Positions 38,290 through 49,609 of a DNA stretch of 64,000 nt are shown here, piece after piece. The notes below the pieces were generated by a model that had not been told where the DNA came from, did no database searches, and saw only the letters and a list, made by a program, of their open reading frames with translations. Source of the stretch: Incurvaria masculella (taxonomy: Eukaryota > Arthropoda > Insecta > Lepidoptera > Incurvariidae); assembly GCA_946894095.1 (NCBI GenBank), contig OX335665.1, positions 9,620,001 through 9,684,000 of the forward strand. Reading direction: 5' to 3'. The position numbers were made by a program, and so were the translations under genes. The number at the start of each line of letters is the position of its first letter. Positions within the stretch are counted from its first letter, which is position 1.

Positions 38290-39183
38290 CTACTCATGCT
38301 TCAGATTGTCCAACAAGACTGTGAACTGCTCCTGCATCTTCACGATGGCTGCTTCCATCTGAGCGACGCGAGCACTTGCGCTGTCTTGTGGAGGAGGTGT
38401 CTGCTGCTTCTCAAGAACTTCCAGCAACTTCTTTTGTGTCGCGACACTCTCCGCCAGCAGTTCTTTTTGCTGATGGTTCTGTACTTCGATCATCTTATTC
38501 AACGATACCACACATTCTCCTAGCAGCGAGTTCTGCATTTCTGCAAACTTGTTCAGGGATGCCACACTTACCGCTAAAAGATCGGTACTTTTGTTCTGTG
38601 TGGCAACAGCTTCGGCCAGCATTGCATTTTGTGCTTCAGCCATTTTGTTCTGAGTTTTTACGCTGTCCGCCAGTATTGTGTTCTGATTGTCCATCAGAGT
38701 ATGCATTGATTCAATATTCTTGCTCTGGGCTTCAATTCCTTCTTCCATTTTACCAATTATTTCTTGTATGTTTTTACCTTCCTGATTCAAATCCTGATCT
38801 GATCCTGGCACTCTGGTGTCTCCAGCTTTCAAAGCTTCAAGTTGATGCAATAGTGCCAAGCTTCCCTCCTTTATTTCCCCGCGCAGACCGTCAATATCTT
38901 CATGCAGGGCTTCATTCCCGCTTAATTGAATATTGCTTACTTGTTGCAACTGCTTGTGGAGAGCTCTTAATAAAAATATTTTATATTTCTCTGTGGATTC
39001 GTATTGAAATCCAATAGAAGAAGAACAATTTTTACATACATCCAAATCAATTTCTTTCACATACTTCAAATGATTTCCACAGTTTCTATGAGTCCAAAAT
39101 GTGCATAGTGCACATTCATAGCTAGGCTGGTTCTTGTTAGAGCTGCCACATTTATAGCACGTAATGTGAGTCGTTGATGACAT
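38290..39183 (-). CDS. PHD-type zinc finger / coiled-coil protein
   Basis: A 297-codon uninterrupted frame runs from ATG to TAG. The N-terminus has a C4HC3 zinc-binding pattern: C9, C12, C24, C27, H32, C35, C50 and C53. Residues 60-165 are helical and charged. Residues about 168-260 form five imperfect 18-residue repeats (LADSVKTQNKMAEAQN, LAEAVATQNK, VSVASLNKFAEMQN, LLGECVVSLNKMIEVQN, LLAESVATQKK), predicted as a long coiled coil. A splice acceptor (tatacattttcag) at 39269 suggests a spliced 5' UTR, favouring a host gene. The same architecture also occurs in ORF1 proteins of some CR1-like LINEs, and no ORF2 follows, so either origin is possible. A PHD-like module would bind histones or proteins; function is not known. 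Confidence 0.7.
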   Translation of the reverse strand: MSSTTHITCYKCGSSNKNQPSYECALCTFWTHRNCGNHLKYVKEIDLDVCKNCSSSIGFQYESTEKYKIFLLRALHKQLQQVSNIQLSGNEALHEDIDGLRGEIKEGSLALLHQLEALKAGDTRVPGSDQDLNQEGKNIQEIIGKMEEGIEAQSKNIESMHTLMDNQNTILADSVKTQNKMAEAQNAMLAEAVATQNKSTDLLAVSVASLNKFAEMQNSLLGECVVSLNKMIEVQNHQQKELLAESVATQKKLLEVLEKQQTPPPQDSASARVAQMEAAIVKMQEQFTVLLDNLKHE

Positions 39184-39344
39184 TGCGAGTTGTCCGGCAA
39201 AATAGATAAGTCAGAGACTTTTGGAGGGGTTGCTTGCGAGATTAATGTTGACTGTGGTACTCCCAACTCTGAAAATGTATACAAAAGCATTAACAAAAAG
39301 CATTTAACTAGGCATGGATGGCTAATGCATGAGATTGATGCGAT

Positions 39345-39710
39345 TTATCATCAGCTCAGGGGCACAGCGACTTGCCTTGCATGCCAGAAGTCATAGGTTC
39401 AAATCCCCGCTCCATTCATGCACCACTTTCTTTCTTTTTCTGAGTTGGATAAGTCCACCTCGTCACTAATGCGAGCTGTTCCATGGTTTGAAATCCGTGT
39501 AGGTCCCTTTCCTGAAGATGAAGTTCAGATGAATAGATGGTCGAAACGGATACCTTAGCTTATGGTCATAAAGGGAAGGTCCTGGCATGGCAACTAATTC
39601 GTTCGGGAATGTGGTATTTGGGTTTATATCATGACAGTGGATGTGGTATTAGCCCTGTATGTGTTATTGGCCATCCACGGCAACTCAATCTCATGCTAAA
39701 AAAAATATGG
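39345..39710 (+). mobile_element. tRNA-headed SINE, second copy
   Basis: The tRNA-like head has B box ggttcaaatcc (39396-39406), then 'gcaccactttctttctttttctgagttgg' and a diverged shared body (gaaggtcctggcatggcaactaattcg ... tggtattagcc) to an A run near 39700. It has no 5S-like part. A further reverse fragment of the body may lie at 39715-39900. Confidence 0.7.
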
Positions 39711-40329
39711 GGTGCCGTACCTGGACTTTCCTTGAACTGTATGTAAAACATGGACAATTTTCATTTCAGCTTTGACTATCTTTCATTCAATGCGATGGTA
39801 TCAATCCGAGTGGGATTTTAACCATACGACCAAGCAAGCAACTGACCTACAGTTTAATGTGGAATCCGAACCATAGCCAGTCTTAATGGTCAAATGTTCA
39901 TCAATCTACATACTGTTCGCATCCAGTGATTATGTTGACTGACTGTTTAGGTATATATGTACAGTGAGTAAACATTTTTTAACCAAAATAATTTTGTGAC
40001 TTTGATTATGTTAATTAATTCAACTAAAAACTGTTCATAAATGTCGCTAGAAACAGTGAGTATACTTATTTTGAGGCTAACGAGACGAGTGAGGCTGGTT
40101 TGTCAATTAGAGATGTCAAACTTTTATAAGTAAGGTTCATATAACAAGTCAATCGAAGAAACCAAAGATTTAAATCAATTTAGAAGATTTCGTTGTCTGG
40201 GATTGACGTCAAAATTTTTCTTCACTGTGGTTATTAAAGGGACTTAATGTTTACTCTGTGTTACTTAAGTGTGACTGAGCAATCTCACCCTAAAAGAAAG
40301 CTACTGTAAATAATTAAATCACATTTCTG

Positions 40330-40560
40330 GGTCAGTGGTTCCGAAAATTCGTTGTATGTTGTATTTAAGTACCAAACTACTGAACCGATTTAGATAAAAA
40401 AAATATGAGACCACCTGAAAAATATAACCTTTCGAACAAAAAAATTATTTTCCAAATCGGTCCAGGGGTCTTCGAGTAATCTGTTAACATACATAAAAAA
40501 ATATATTCCGACGAATTGAGAACCTACTCCTTTTTTTTAAAGTCGGTTAAAAATATGACA
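40330..40560. repeat. Dispersed repeat with gaattgagaacctactcc end
   Basis: 'accgatttagataaaa...atatgagaccacctgaaaa...cggtccaggggtcttcgagtaat...acatac' leads into the same gaattgagaacct motif as the palindrome at 29046. Left boundary unclear. Confidence 0.5.
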
Positions 40561-41044
40561 AATCCAAATACAGTGTGAAAAAAATAATAAATAATGTACT
40601 TACTTTTGCATTTAGTTGTATGTACCTACTCATTCACTAGATTCTACTTAATAAATAGGGATTTGTTTCGTGAGCCAGCCATGATAGGAAGCTTTTATAG
40701 TATTTTATTTTTGAGGTATGTAAATCAAAGCGTATGATGTAAATTAAACATGCTGACGCATACGTTTTGTGTTGTCGCACGCTGACATCACAGCACAGAC
40801 TAACTAGAGGGCAGGGCATCACAGAAGTGCCGATAGCTTCAATGTTCGTAATTATATTTCCAATGAGCAAAAAAATTTCATGCAGCCAGAAAACTAAATT
40901 GTCCGTGGATTGGCCAATTCCTTGCAAATTCCTCGAAGCTTGCATTCCTCACAATTTTTCCCGCAAGAACTCAAATTCCCCCGATTTGGGGAATCGGACA
41001 GCGATCGGAAACGCTGTCAATGACACAGATCAATGACATGAGTG

Positions 41045-41384
41045 AGATTCAGCCCCTCTTGCACGAAGAGAGGGCTGAGTTAATCAATGTTCAAACACGT
41101 CACTTTTAGTGAACCGCATGAAGTTCCTTTCATACTGTACATACAAAGTAACGACGGGTTTAATCATACTTTAACATTGATTTTGATTTGTTATCCTTTC
41201 GTGCACTCGGCCCTTAGCCCCGATTGAACGAAGAGACGGCTGAGTTAATCAATGTTCAAACACGTCACTTTTATTGAAACACATGGAGTTCCTTCCATAC
41301 TGTCCATACAAAGTGACGTGTTTAGTCATACTTAAATTGCTGTTGATTTTTTGTCATTGTGCACTCGGCCCTGAGGACATGTAT
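41045..41384 (+). repeat. Two tandem GTGACGT repeat units
   Basis: Both units run from gcacgaagag(a)... through cacgtcacttttagtgaacc to gtgcactcggccct, head to tail at about 170 bp. Same family as 27110 and 32883. Confidence 0.85.
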
Positions 41385-41800
41385 TTTCTATGGCCATGAG
41401 TTCACACAAACCAGCATTGCCGATCGTTCCCCGAGTCCAGCCGCAGATACATTGCTGGCGATGCAGCTCGGACCCTTCGCAGATCCGTCGCCCGCCACTA
41501 TAAGTTGGGGTGCGAAGGCGTATGGCGCTGGCGGGGGCGGTACTCCGGTCGTTGACGACGGTTGACCACAGATGCGACGCTGGTATGCGATGCAAATATT
41601 GGAAAAGGATGTATGGGCACCTCCTTGGCGACGCATCTACGGATCAGCAGCAGTTTCGTCGCTGGCGATGGACCTGCCGCCGGGCCGCACAGATGCCTCG
41701 CCGGCGATTCATATGTTGGCGACGCAGATATTGGCGAGGCAGATGGTGGCGGTGCAGATATTGGCGATGGACATATGGACTACCGATATATTACGCAGTA
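41385..41800. repeat. GC-rich degenerate short repeat upstream of GPATCH4
   Basis: The motif gatattggcga(c/g)gcagat and variants (gctggcgatggac, gttggcgacgcagatatt) recur irregularly. All frames are open because of composition. No gene is called; it may be part of the GPATCH4 upstream region. Confidence 0.5.
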
Positions 41801-41928
41801 ATATTATATTATCTATGACCGACATATGAAGTACCGTCTGAATTTGAGGTTATTTTATTTTGCTTTTGTGGTGTGGATCTATGAGATCAATTGCTTCTTG
41901 AGTGAGGTTGCCTGGTTGCCTGCGTGTG

Positions 41929-44900
41929 ATGGAGTTTGCACGTAGACAGCTCGAAAAATACGGGTGGAGTGACGGTGAGCACACTTTATATTCGCTACCA
42001 GTATTTAACCCTAGACTTCTTAACCTTGTTTGCTTATGGCAGGAGATCCTGCCAACACGGGATGTCGGGATGAAAAGCATTTAATTTCGAGTACCATACG
42101 GTCCCATTTACTTCAATAAACCATCGTTCGCTCTGCACTGTGAGTAGCAGGAACGCATTAACTGTTGTCACATTTGACTAAAATAGTTTTGCGCGCTCGA
42201 TGAAGTGGTGCGAAGAAAATACTCGTATTGTTAGATATGTTCTCATATACGTCCTACTTTGATGTTGATTTAATGCTTAACACTTATATCCTTCTAAAAC
42301 TAAGGGAATGTTCCTATACCACATGACCAATTTGGAGGGAGGAAGGGGTTTATCAAAATACCATGCTCGGTCACAGGGGGGGGGGAGGAAAATCAAGTAG
42401 TATTCAGTATCACTTCAAGTATTCACTTTGTCACGTGGTATTTCAAAATATAGTTTTTATAAAAAAAAACTAAAAAATACAACCTCTTGTCTGAGCCGCA
42501 CAGTTAGAGACGCAAAAACAAAACAGAACTCAAGAACAAGCCTTATGCAGGTTGACTTTGGGCACTATGGTTGAGTACTTTGAAAGAGCATAGAGAAAGA
42601 GGGGATCTAGAGGTCTTTAAGATTTTGAATGGCTACTATAATGCACCCAAGCTATTGTAAATGTACACACACAACCTCCGTGGCCATTCTATGAAGCTAT
42701 CCTGTACCTCCGCCAAGCTGAACCCTCGCAAGCACTTCATCACAAACAGAGTAGTGGACTCTAGGATCAGGCTACCTAGTGATTTTATTTGCTCGAATTC
42801 AGATGCGGGTTCTATACATCTGGCTTTTATGAACTACCAAATTATAGGAGTGTAATGCTTTGCTTGTTGCCTCATGCTGTCACTTGGTTGTTAGGCAAAG
42901 GTTTGGGGCGGCGCGAGGATGGCATTGCGCAGGCGTTGCGGCCGCAGCTGAAGCGCAGCGCGGCCGGCGTGGGACATGACCCTGCCGCCGAGCACAACGA
43001 CCACTGGTGGAGCGCCCTGTACGACGCGGCCGCCGCCAACGTCGAGGTGAGCCCTTATTGAGGCACAGTGCGGCCGACGTGGGCCCGACCCTGCCACCAA
43101 CCACAACGACCACTGCTGGAGCGGCTGTACGTCATGTACACGACACTTTACTGCGTGCCTTGCATCTATATCCATATTGCACGGCTACATTCAACTGGGT
43201 TGAAAACACAGACGATTTACATTGCCTCATCGTACCTAGTTACATATTGCACGACTAAATTCTAATGGGTGGAAAACACACAATTTTCATTGCCGCTTCG
43301 CAGCCAACCCATACAGAACCGTATTACATCATAAAACACCATAAAAATCTAAACAACACAATACACATCCATGCAACCATTCAACAACAAAGATACATCA
43401 ACAATTCCATACAATATCATACACCAACATACAACACTATACAACACCAATAAATACAACAAAATGCATCTCATAAAACACCAGACAACTCCATGTAACC
43501 AAACAACCACCGAAAACAACATACACTACCATACAAGATTGTACAACTCCATGCAACACCAAACAATACCATACAACATCTTATGGCATCATGCAACTTC
43601 GTACAACACCATTCAACATCATACAACTCGAAACATTACTATACAACTCCATACAACATCAAACTCCACCAATTAAACCCATACAACACCATAAAACACC
43701 ATCCAACATCATAACATCATACAACTCCATACAATACCATACAGCAACTTACGACCCCATAAAACTCCATACTACATCAACCATACAACATCATACTACA
43801 CCGTACGACGCCATACATCATACAACTCCAAGCAATACCATAAAAAACTGATTTGCCTTTCGACCTTTACTTTAAATGATGGCGAAGTACTGCTAGAACC
43901 GTGACAGTCGAGCATCGTGTAACTAGCTTAGAGCAAAGCTAGTTGTGTGATGTCTAGGAAGGTGATCTACAGTTCTACGTGGAATCCGAAACCGTATCCT
44001 ACTGGTGCCAGATACGCTACCGACGCTCCTAGGCGCTGGCCCGAAAATAGTATGTTCTGAAGTAGTTCTTTTTACTGGGCTCTTTCTTTAATTAATGTCT
44101 CCTTATAACACCGTTGATTATACATGCATATCACATTCTTTGACTTGGATCATCTATAATTACCTTTTTTTTTATATTTCGCAGGTGAAAGGGGCAAATG
44201 GAAAAACCAAAGGGATCAGAACACGCGACCCGGACGCCTTCGTCATCTCGGACAAGTCGTGGCGCATCAGCAAGAGGCGTTCGGAGACGAAGTCGTCCGG
44301 GTACATGGAGCACTTTGTGAAGACTGCCGTCTTGACGAGCGGTGGGGTAAGGCCTAATCGCTCCTTTTTATTAGGGCTCCGTGCCCAAAGGGTGCCAACG
44401 GAACCCTATTACTGAGCCTGCGCTGTCCGTCCGCCCGTCTGTCACAGGGTTGTATCTCCTAAACTGTAATAGGTAGGCAGCAAAAATTTTCACAGAGTGT
44501 GTATTTATTTTACCACTATAGTCTGAGGACTGATTGCAGAGGTTACACGAAAAAAAAAACTATACCAGCAAATAGGTGAAATAAAGAAAAAATAAATATT
44601 AAAATATTATTTTTTGTGTCCAATCCTGTACGATGGTACGGAACCCTTCGTGTGCGAGTCCTAGGCCTAGCGAGTCCTATTCGCACTTGGCCGGTTTTTT
44701 ATTAATTTTTTTATTTGGAAACTTAACAGCAAAATTTTACAATATTGAAAAACTTAATCTAATCAAACTATTAAATGGTATCGAGAGCGCTTTTGATACC
44801 AACTGTCAAACGCATACAATATTTTTGACAGGTGATATCTCCTTCTCGATAGCGCTTACTCGACAGCATTCGTAGTAGAGGGCCTGTCCTTCCGTGCTCG

Positions 44901-47217
44901 TTAAGGACGACATGAGTGTGTGCGTGCAGGTGAGGACGGAGCGCCTCGCGAGCGACGACCCGAGCGACGAGGAGGCGGGCGCCGCGAGCTCCGCGCGCCT
45001 CACCGACGAGCAGCTGCTGGCGGCCTGCGGGGGCCGCACCGCTCACAAGTGAGACCACGCGATTTTCATAATTTACGGACTTAACACCTTCAGCACTTCC
45101 TATCAAACGGAGCGGTGGACCTTTGGAACAAACTTCCAGAAGATGTAGGCTCTATCAATAAACTCATTTTAAAACAACCTAGATAGATATTTTAAAAAAA
45201 TAGAGCAGAAAAATAAAACTAACCAAATTTTATCAAAATCTAATCAATTAAACAAAACTGGACAATATTGATGCTTATCAACTTGTAAAAAAACCCCATT
45301 TGTTAAAATCTAAACTAACAAAACCAAGATATGCATATACTCATATATTCGGCTGCTCGTTCATAATAATAATAATAAATAAAAATATAATAAAAGTAAA
45401 AATATTTTTACTGTTGCCAATGCACACCTAACACAAAACCACTAACGTATTCTCGGCACCAAAAACTAAAAAAATAGACTCTCATATTTTTTTTATCTAG
45501 CCGAGTTACCCAGCTCTGGACTTTTTCGAGATAAAATAGGATAACTTACGTCATTCTCCGACTATGCAAAGATAAAGTTGATGGAAAAACGAAATCATGT
45601 CCGGGAACAAGATCCCGGAAGATGTAATTAATGCTAACTCAACCAACCAATTAAAAAATCGTTTGGACGCTCATCTTTAAACAAAATACCAATTTATTCT
45701 TAATACATTGACAATTGAGTAAAAAAGAACCTGTCACCAAATACTACACAATTCACTTTCCCTGTATTACTATTAGCTAAGGCTGCCTGTCTAACCCCTG
45801 TTTTCACCACCGCCAGTTACCTGAAATCCGATAAGTAACTTTCGGTTTCATGGCAGATTTTTTATGGTGTAACCGAAAAGTAACTTTGGGATTTTTGTAG
45901 CTGGAAGTGGTGGAAACGGGCGTAAAGTAAATAAATAAAATAGTATGGAATAACCATAACTTAACCGACAGTGATCCCTTCCCCAATTTCATAAGTAATA
46001 GTTTTAAAATAAACGGAAATAGATAGAATCCATGTAAAATACCTCTATAAAAATAGGTCTCTTTACCCTACTAGGTGCTAGGGTTAAACCCGCCCGGGTT
46101 GGTACCATTGCATTGGATGAAAAGATGGTTAAAGCAGCAATAAAAAATTGTCCGTGTTTTCCATCCAGTTCAATGTAGCCGTGCTCATAAAAATCTTGGT
46201 GCTTTCATGTCATAACCTTTATAACATTGCAAAGTGCCAACCTTTCTTTAAAAAATATCTGTAAAGAAGGCGACCTAAGGCGAATAAAGAACCTTTCAAT
46301 ATTAACCACTCTTTGCTGTTACTTTCAGAGGAGCTCGACATGGACTGCGGGCAAAAGGCAAACTAGCACGTATTGAAGAACAAGAGAGAGAGCTGTTGAA
46401 ACAAGCCCGATATGAAGGTTATTCACAAGCCAGTGCCGCAGGGACCCAGGAGCAATGTTCAGAAGTCAATTCTAAACATATTGCAGAGAAATCAGAAAAT
46501 GATTCAAAACATAGCACCAAAGAAAAAAGGAAAAGGAATAGTAAAAATAATCCCGTAAATGATAAATTTGATGAAACAATTTATAATTCTCAAAATGATT
46601 GTCACGAGACTGACTCGAAACAAATAGCTGATTATGAAGTTAATGAAGACAGTACTAATTACAAAAAGAAGCATAAGAAGAACAAAGGTACTAAAGGGCT
46701 TCCAAACGCTAAAGCAAATTATTCTCAAGATAATTGTGTTGAGAAAGATTTGAATGAAGTAGGGAATCAAGAAGGTTTGGATTTAATGGATAACAAGAGT
46801 CATAAGAAGCGAAAATTAACTAATCAAGGGGAACAATTGGCAGTGGATAATAGTAATAGCCTGGAAACTCGTCAAGATAATCTTAATGTGCTCTCTATGA
46901 AAGCAACTTGTGAGGTTACAAAACGTAAAAAGCTTGGGAAAAACAAAGGAACTATAGAACACATTACCAGAGATATTTCAGATGATAATAGTTATTGGGA
47001 TAATATTTATGAAAAGGAAAAACTAGGGAAGGTTAATACGGAGGTTTGTTTGCATGAAATTTCAGAAGTAGCTGAAGTCAGAAAGAAATCTAAGAAACAC
47101 AAACGAAAGGAACTGTCGGTGGAAGGAGAAATGAATGCTGAAAATACTGAAGAGTATCAAACAAGTGAAACATTGCAAGGTGCTCGTAAGTGCAAGAAAA
47201 AGAGGAAACAAAGGTAG
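41929..47217 (+). CDS. GPATCH4: G-patch domain-containing protein 4, five exons
   Basis: Coding exons 41929-41974, 42895-43046, 44185-44346, 44930-45048 and 46329-47217 have GT/AG junctions and matching phases, giving 455 residues. Exons 1-2 encode [16 protein letters not shown] then [16 protein letters not shown], a classic G-patch, followed by [15 protein letters not shown]. The [22 protein letters not shown] segment, split by intron 4, matches the family. The rest is a Lys-rich, low-complexity tail ending CKKKRKQR, a likely nucleolar localisation signal. G-patch proteins bind and activate DEAH-box RNA helicases; the human orthologue works with DHX15 in RNA processing. An ATTAAA poly(A) signal lies at 47269. 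Introns hold LINE, SINE, MITE and simple-repeat insertions. An in-frame upstream ATG (41902) exists, but the chosen start fits the family better. Confidence 0.92.
42545..42810 (+). mobile_element. LINE reverse-transcriptase tail in GPATCH4 intron 1
   Basis: Frames read [21 protein letters not shown] and [29 protein letters not shown], the conserved closing part of CR1-like reverse-transcriptase proteins. Frameshifted and 5'-truncated. Confidence 0.7.
43160..43310 (-). mobile_element. Duplicated composite SINE body fragments
   Basis: 'atattgcacggctacattcaactggg.tgaaaacac' is repeated twice in a row, both matching the reverse strand of the SINE body (compare 24718-24760). Confidence 0.6.
43315..43850. 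repeat. ACAAC-type degenerate minisatellite
   Basis: Over 500 bp of variants of catacaacacc/catacaacatc/catacaactc in roughly 10-11 bp steps, in GPATCH4 intron 2. Open frames here are artefacts of absent stop codons. Confidence 0.9.
44372..44697 (+). mobile_element. gggttccgtacc-type MITE, copy 3
   Basis: Left end agggctccgtgcccaaagggtgcc, right end atggtacggaacccttcgtgtgcgag plus gcacttggccgg, in GPATCH4 intron 3. It has an extra tcctaggcctagcgag near its right end. Confidence 0.8.
45085..45690 (+). mobile_element. Decayed LINE 3' ends in GPATCH4 intron 4
   Basis: Two short reverse-transcriptase tails are visible: [16 protein letters not shown] near 45110 and [22 protein letters not shown] near 45610-45677. 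Each is typical of CR1-like coding ends. An AAT-repeat tail lies at 45364-45385. Confidence 0.6.
45795..45920. mobile_element. MITE, ccctgttttcaccac family
   Basis: Inverted ends ccctgttttcaccaccgcca and (t)ggaagtggtggaaacggg; internally aagtaactttcggtt faces aaccgaaaagtaacttt. A partial relative is at 49074-49170. Confidence 0.75.
46070..46190 (+). mobile_element. SINE body fragment
   Basis: 'ctaggtgctagggttaaacccgcccgggttggtaccattgcattggatg' to 'gtagccgtgc' matches the shared SINE body; head and tail missing. It lies in GPATCH4 intron 4. Confidence 0.75.
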
Positions 47218-47401
47218 TGATGGTGTCCGTCTTTGATAGTCAATTGTAAAGTTTGGACTTGCAAAAATATTAAATGTTCTTAAGTTTTATGTATGTCTTT
47301 CTATCTGCGTTAGCAGCGTGCGTGTGAGTTCCTAAAAGCAGTTGTCGTCTCTTTGACCCGTGTGATATGACTTTCGTCTGAAAAGATCTGCAGAGTTTTT
47401 C

Positions 47402-47728
47402 TTTTCATGAGAATGTTTCATGACAAATTACAAATGTTCGTTTTGTAGAAGGGCAGACGACAAAAAACGTGTTAATCGTCATTCAACTACCATTTATTTC
47501 ACCACGTGGTGCCCGCTCGGTGTTGCGAAGGTATTTGCTTATTCTAATGATTTACGCGATGCATTTGGCGCGCGTGATAGCAATTATAAAAAACTTCCTA
47601 AGTCCAGCATGAGTATCTTTGACACATTTCCGTCAACCGGCTGGACTGTTTATGCTCTGCATAAACTAGCAGTTGTATTCAGAGAGCACCTGTCAAAACT
47701 TAATACGAGATTAGAACCGGACTAACCA
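47402..47728 (+). other. Unassigned 101-codon frame
   Basis: An uninterrupted frame contains CSFCRRADDKKRV and DAFGARDSNYKKLPKSSMSIFDTFP. It resembles no family I can name, and has only one CxxC pair. It may be a fragment of an old domesticated or mobile-element gene. It is followed by a MITE-like end (cccactctgaatac). Confidence 0.25.
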
Positions 47729-48255
47729 TACAAAAACCGATTTAGTCCGGCGTATTAAAGTTAGTCTGCCCACTCTGAATACAGCTGGGAGTGTATCAAA
47801 ACTTTAAAACATAGAGGTCTCGCAAGCATTATAAACTCAAGCTCAAATACGAACATTGCAGATACCACAGGGGATCTACTCATGAGATTCTCACGTGTGT
47901 GTCACCGGTGAGTCAAAACAACTCATGAAATGACAACCACAAGTCACCCTAGTCTATCACTGCTTTCTAATTATTCTAATTAGAGTGCAATGACAAACAT
48001 GACATTTGATGTTTGATGACGTCAGGCGAAAGTGTCTCACTTTCATCTTTGACTAACTCGTTTTCGCTTTCCTGAGTAGATATGTAGTAGCTTACCAATT
48101 AGGTATGAACCATATATCTTAGAAAAAAAGGGCATGCTTTGGGATGCCATCTCTTGTATTGAATATCTGCACATGCAGACACATTTCTAGCATGGCAACT
48201 TAAATTCGGGTGCGGTTGCTAACATGCGAACCGCTAGTGCCGCACCGTCGCCGCC

Positions 48256-48790
48256 GCCGCCGGCATCAAATCAAATCAAATAATTTATTTGGTGCTAATG
48301 GGAATGAATCAAAAAATAGCATAACATTTCACACCTCGTCATAGAGAATACAAATAAATATCACAATATCTTATCATTATTAAAACATTCATTATTAAAT
48401 TATCAGATTATACAATTTTAAGCATTTCCAATAAATATTGATCTAATAAAAATAAAAAAAAAAAAAAAAATCTTAAACATCTGAATTGAAAAAATTAAGG
48501 TCGTAAAACGTTTCATTGAGGAGCCATTTGCTCACCTTTCTTTTAAAGAGAGTTTCACTTTCCTCAAGTTGTAGATCTAGCGGCAGTTTATTAAATATGT
48601 TGGTGCCCTTGAATTTTAAGCTCTTTTGGAATTTCGCAGTGTTGTGAGCTGGTGCTAGTAACAGTTGTTTGTGTCTGGTCGGTATACTGCACGCTTTTGC
48701 TGCACGAATACTTTGTGGGCGTCGCCAACCACTCCCCAGAATTCCAACCCAAACGTCATTATTGAGTAAAAATATCCGTTGTAGGCGTTT
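48256..48790 (-). mobile_element. LINE 3' end with ttgatttgattt tail
   Basis: On the + strand it starts aaatcaaatcaaataatttatt, the reverse complement of a short tandem LINE tail. The coding end (HNTAKFQKSLKFKGTNIFNKLPLDLQLEES) is read on the - strand and is typical of non-LTR reverse-transcriptase C-termini. Confidence 0.65.
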
Positions 48791-49073
48791 ATCAATGTAT
48801 AAGTGTCACATGATGGGGCTAGAATTCTGAGACAGTAACATGCTTTCTTTCTTTCGCATCTGATCCCCTAGTCCTTCTTTTTAGCTAAATTATAGTTTAC
48901 CCCAAATCGATCAACTGGCGTTTTTAAATGTATGGAGAACTAGACGAGGAGAACTCCGCTTGGGTCAGAGTCGGACTGAACCTTACATTTTAGGTTATAT
49001 GAGTTCCCATACAAACTTTCATCTCCCCTTTCACCCTCGTTGACTAACATTTTCACCACAAAAGGTAGACTAT

Positions 49074-49170
49074 CGTATGTTTCCACCACCTCCAGCTACA
49101 AAAATCCTAAAGTTACCTTTCGGTTATAGCATGTAAATATGCCATGTAACCGAAAGTTGAGAACTTTTAA
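49074..49170. mobile_element. Partial MITE, ccctgttttcaccac family
   Basis: 'tttccaccacctccagctacaaaaatcctaaagttacctttcggtt' and 'aaccgaaagttgagaac' match 45795-45920 in the opposite order; outer ends eroded. Confidence 0.55.
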
Positions 49171-49571
49171 ACTTTTCCCTAAGTCCAGACAATAAACAAA
49201 GAAAGAGACATCGTCCTCCCCATACATTTTTGTAAATAGCTACACACACAAAGTATGGGAAGGACGAATCTGCAAATATGCCAAGAAATACATACGTGTT
49301 TAGTGATTGGACCATACCTCCGTTAACATCCTGTTGTTACCATAACTTTCTATGATCATCGGAAGTCATTTGACAATCAGATGAATAAAGTACTTTAAAA
49401 AAATCTTTTAGGCAGCACCGGTACCTAATCTTAAAGCATGCACGAAAGGGTGTAGTATATGCCTGGGAGAGAGAGAAAGCAAAAGATGTACCGTATGGCG
49501 CTTTACGATCTCAGCCTGCCATACCACTTTGGAGAAGCTGTGCAATGGTATGTATAGGGATTAAAAAGGTA

Positions 49572-49595
49572 TTTATTTAAAGAAACATTTTTATT
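49572..49595 (-). terminator. Poly(A) signals of the scramblase gene
   Basis: Two AATAAA hexamers on the - strand (49595-49590 and 49577-49572) lie 15 and 33 bp after the stop codon, implying a very short 3' UTR. Confidence 0.6.
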
Positions 49596-49609
49596 ACAAT
49601 CCCTGTCGG

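Noticed and set aside
38376..39017. A 213-codon + strand frame
   Set aside because: Antisense to the PHD/coiled-coil gene; the - strand has the zinc-finger pattern and repeats.
43371..43851. Long Thr/Asn/His-rich frames
   Set aside because: Products of the ACAAC array, which lacks stop codons in two frames.
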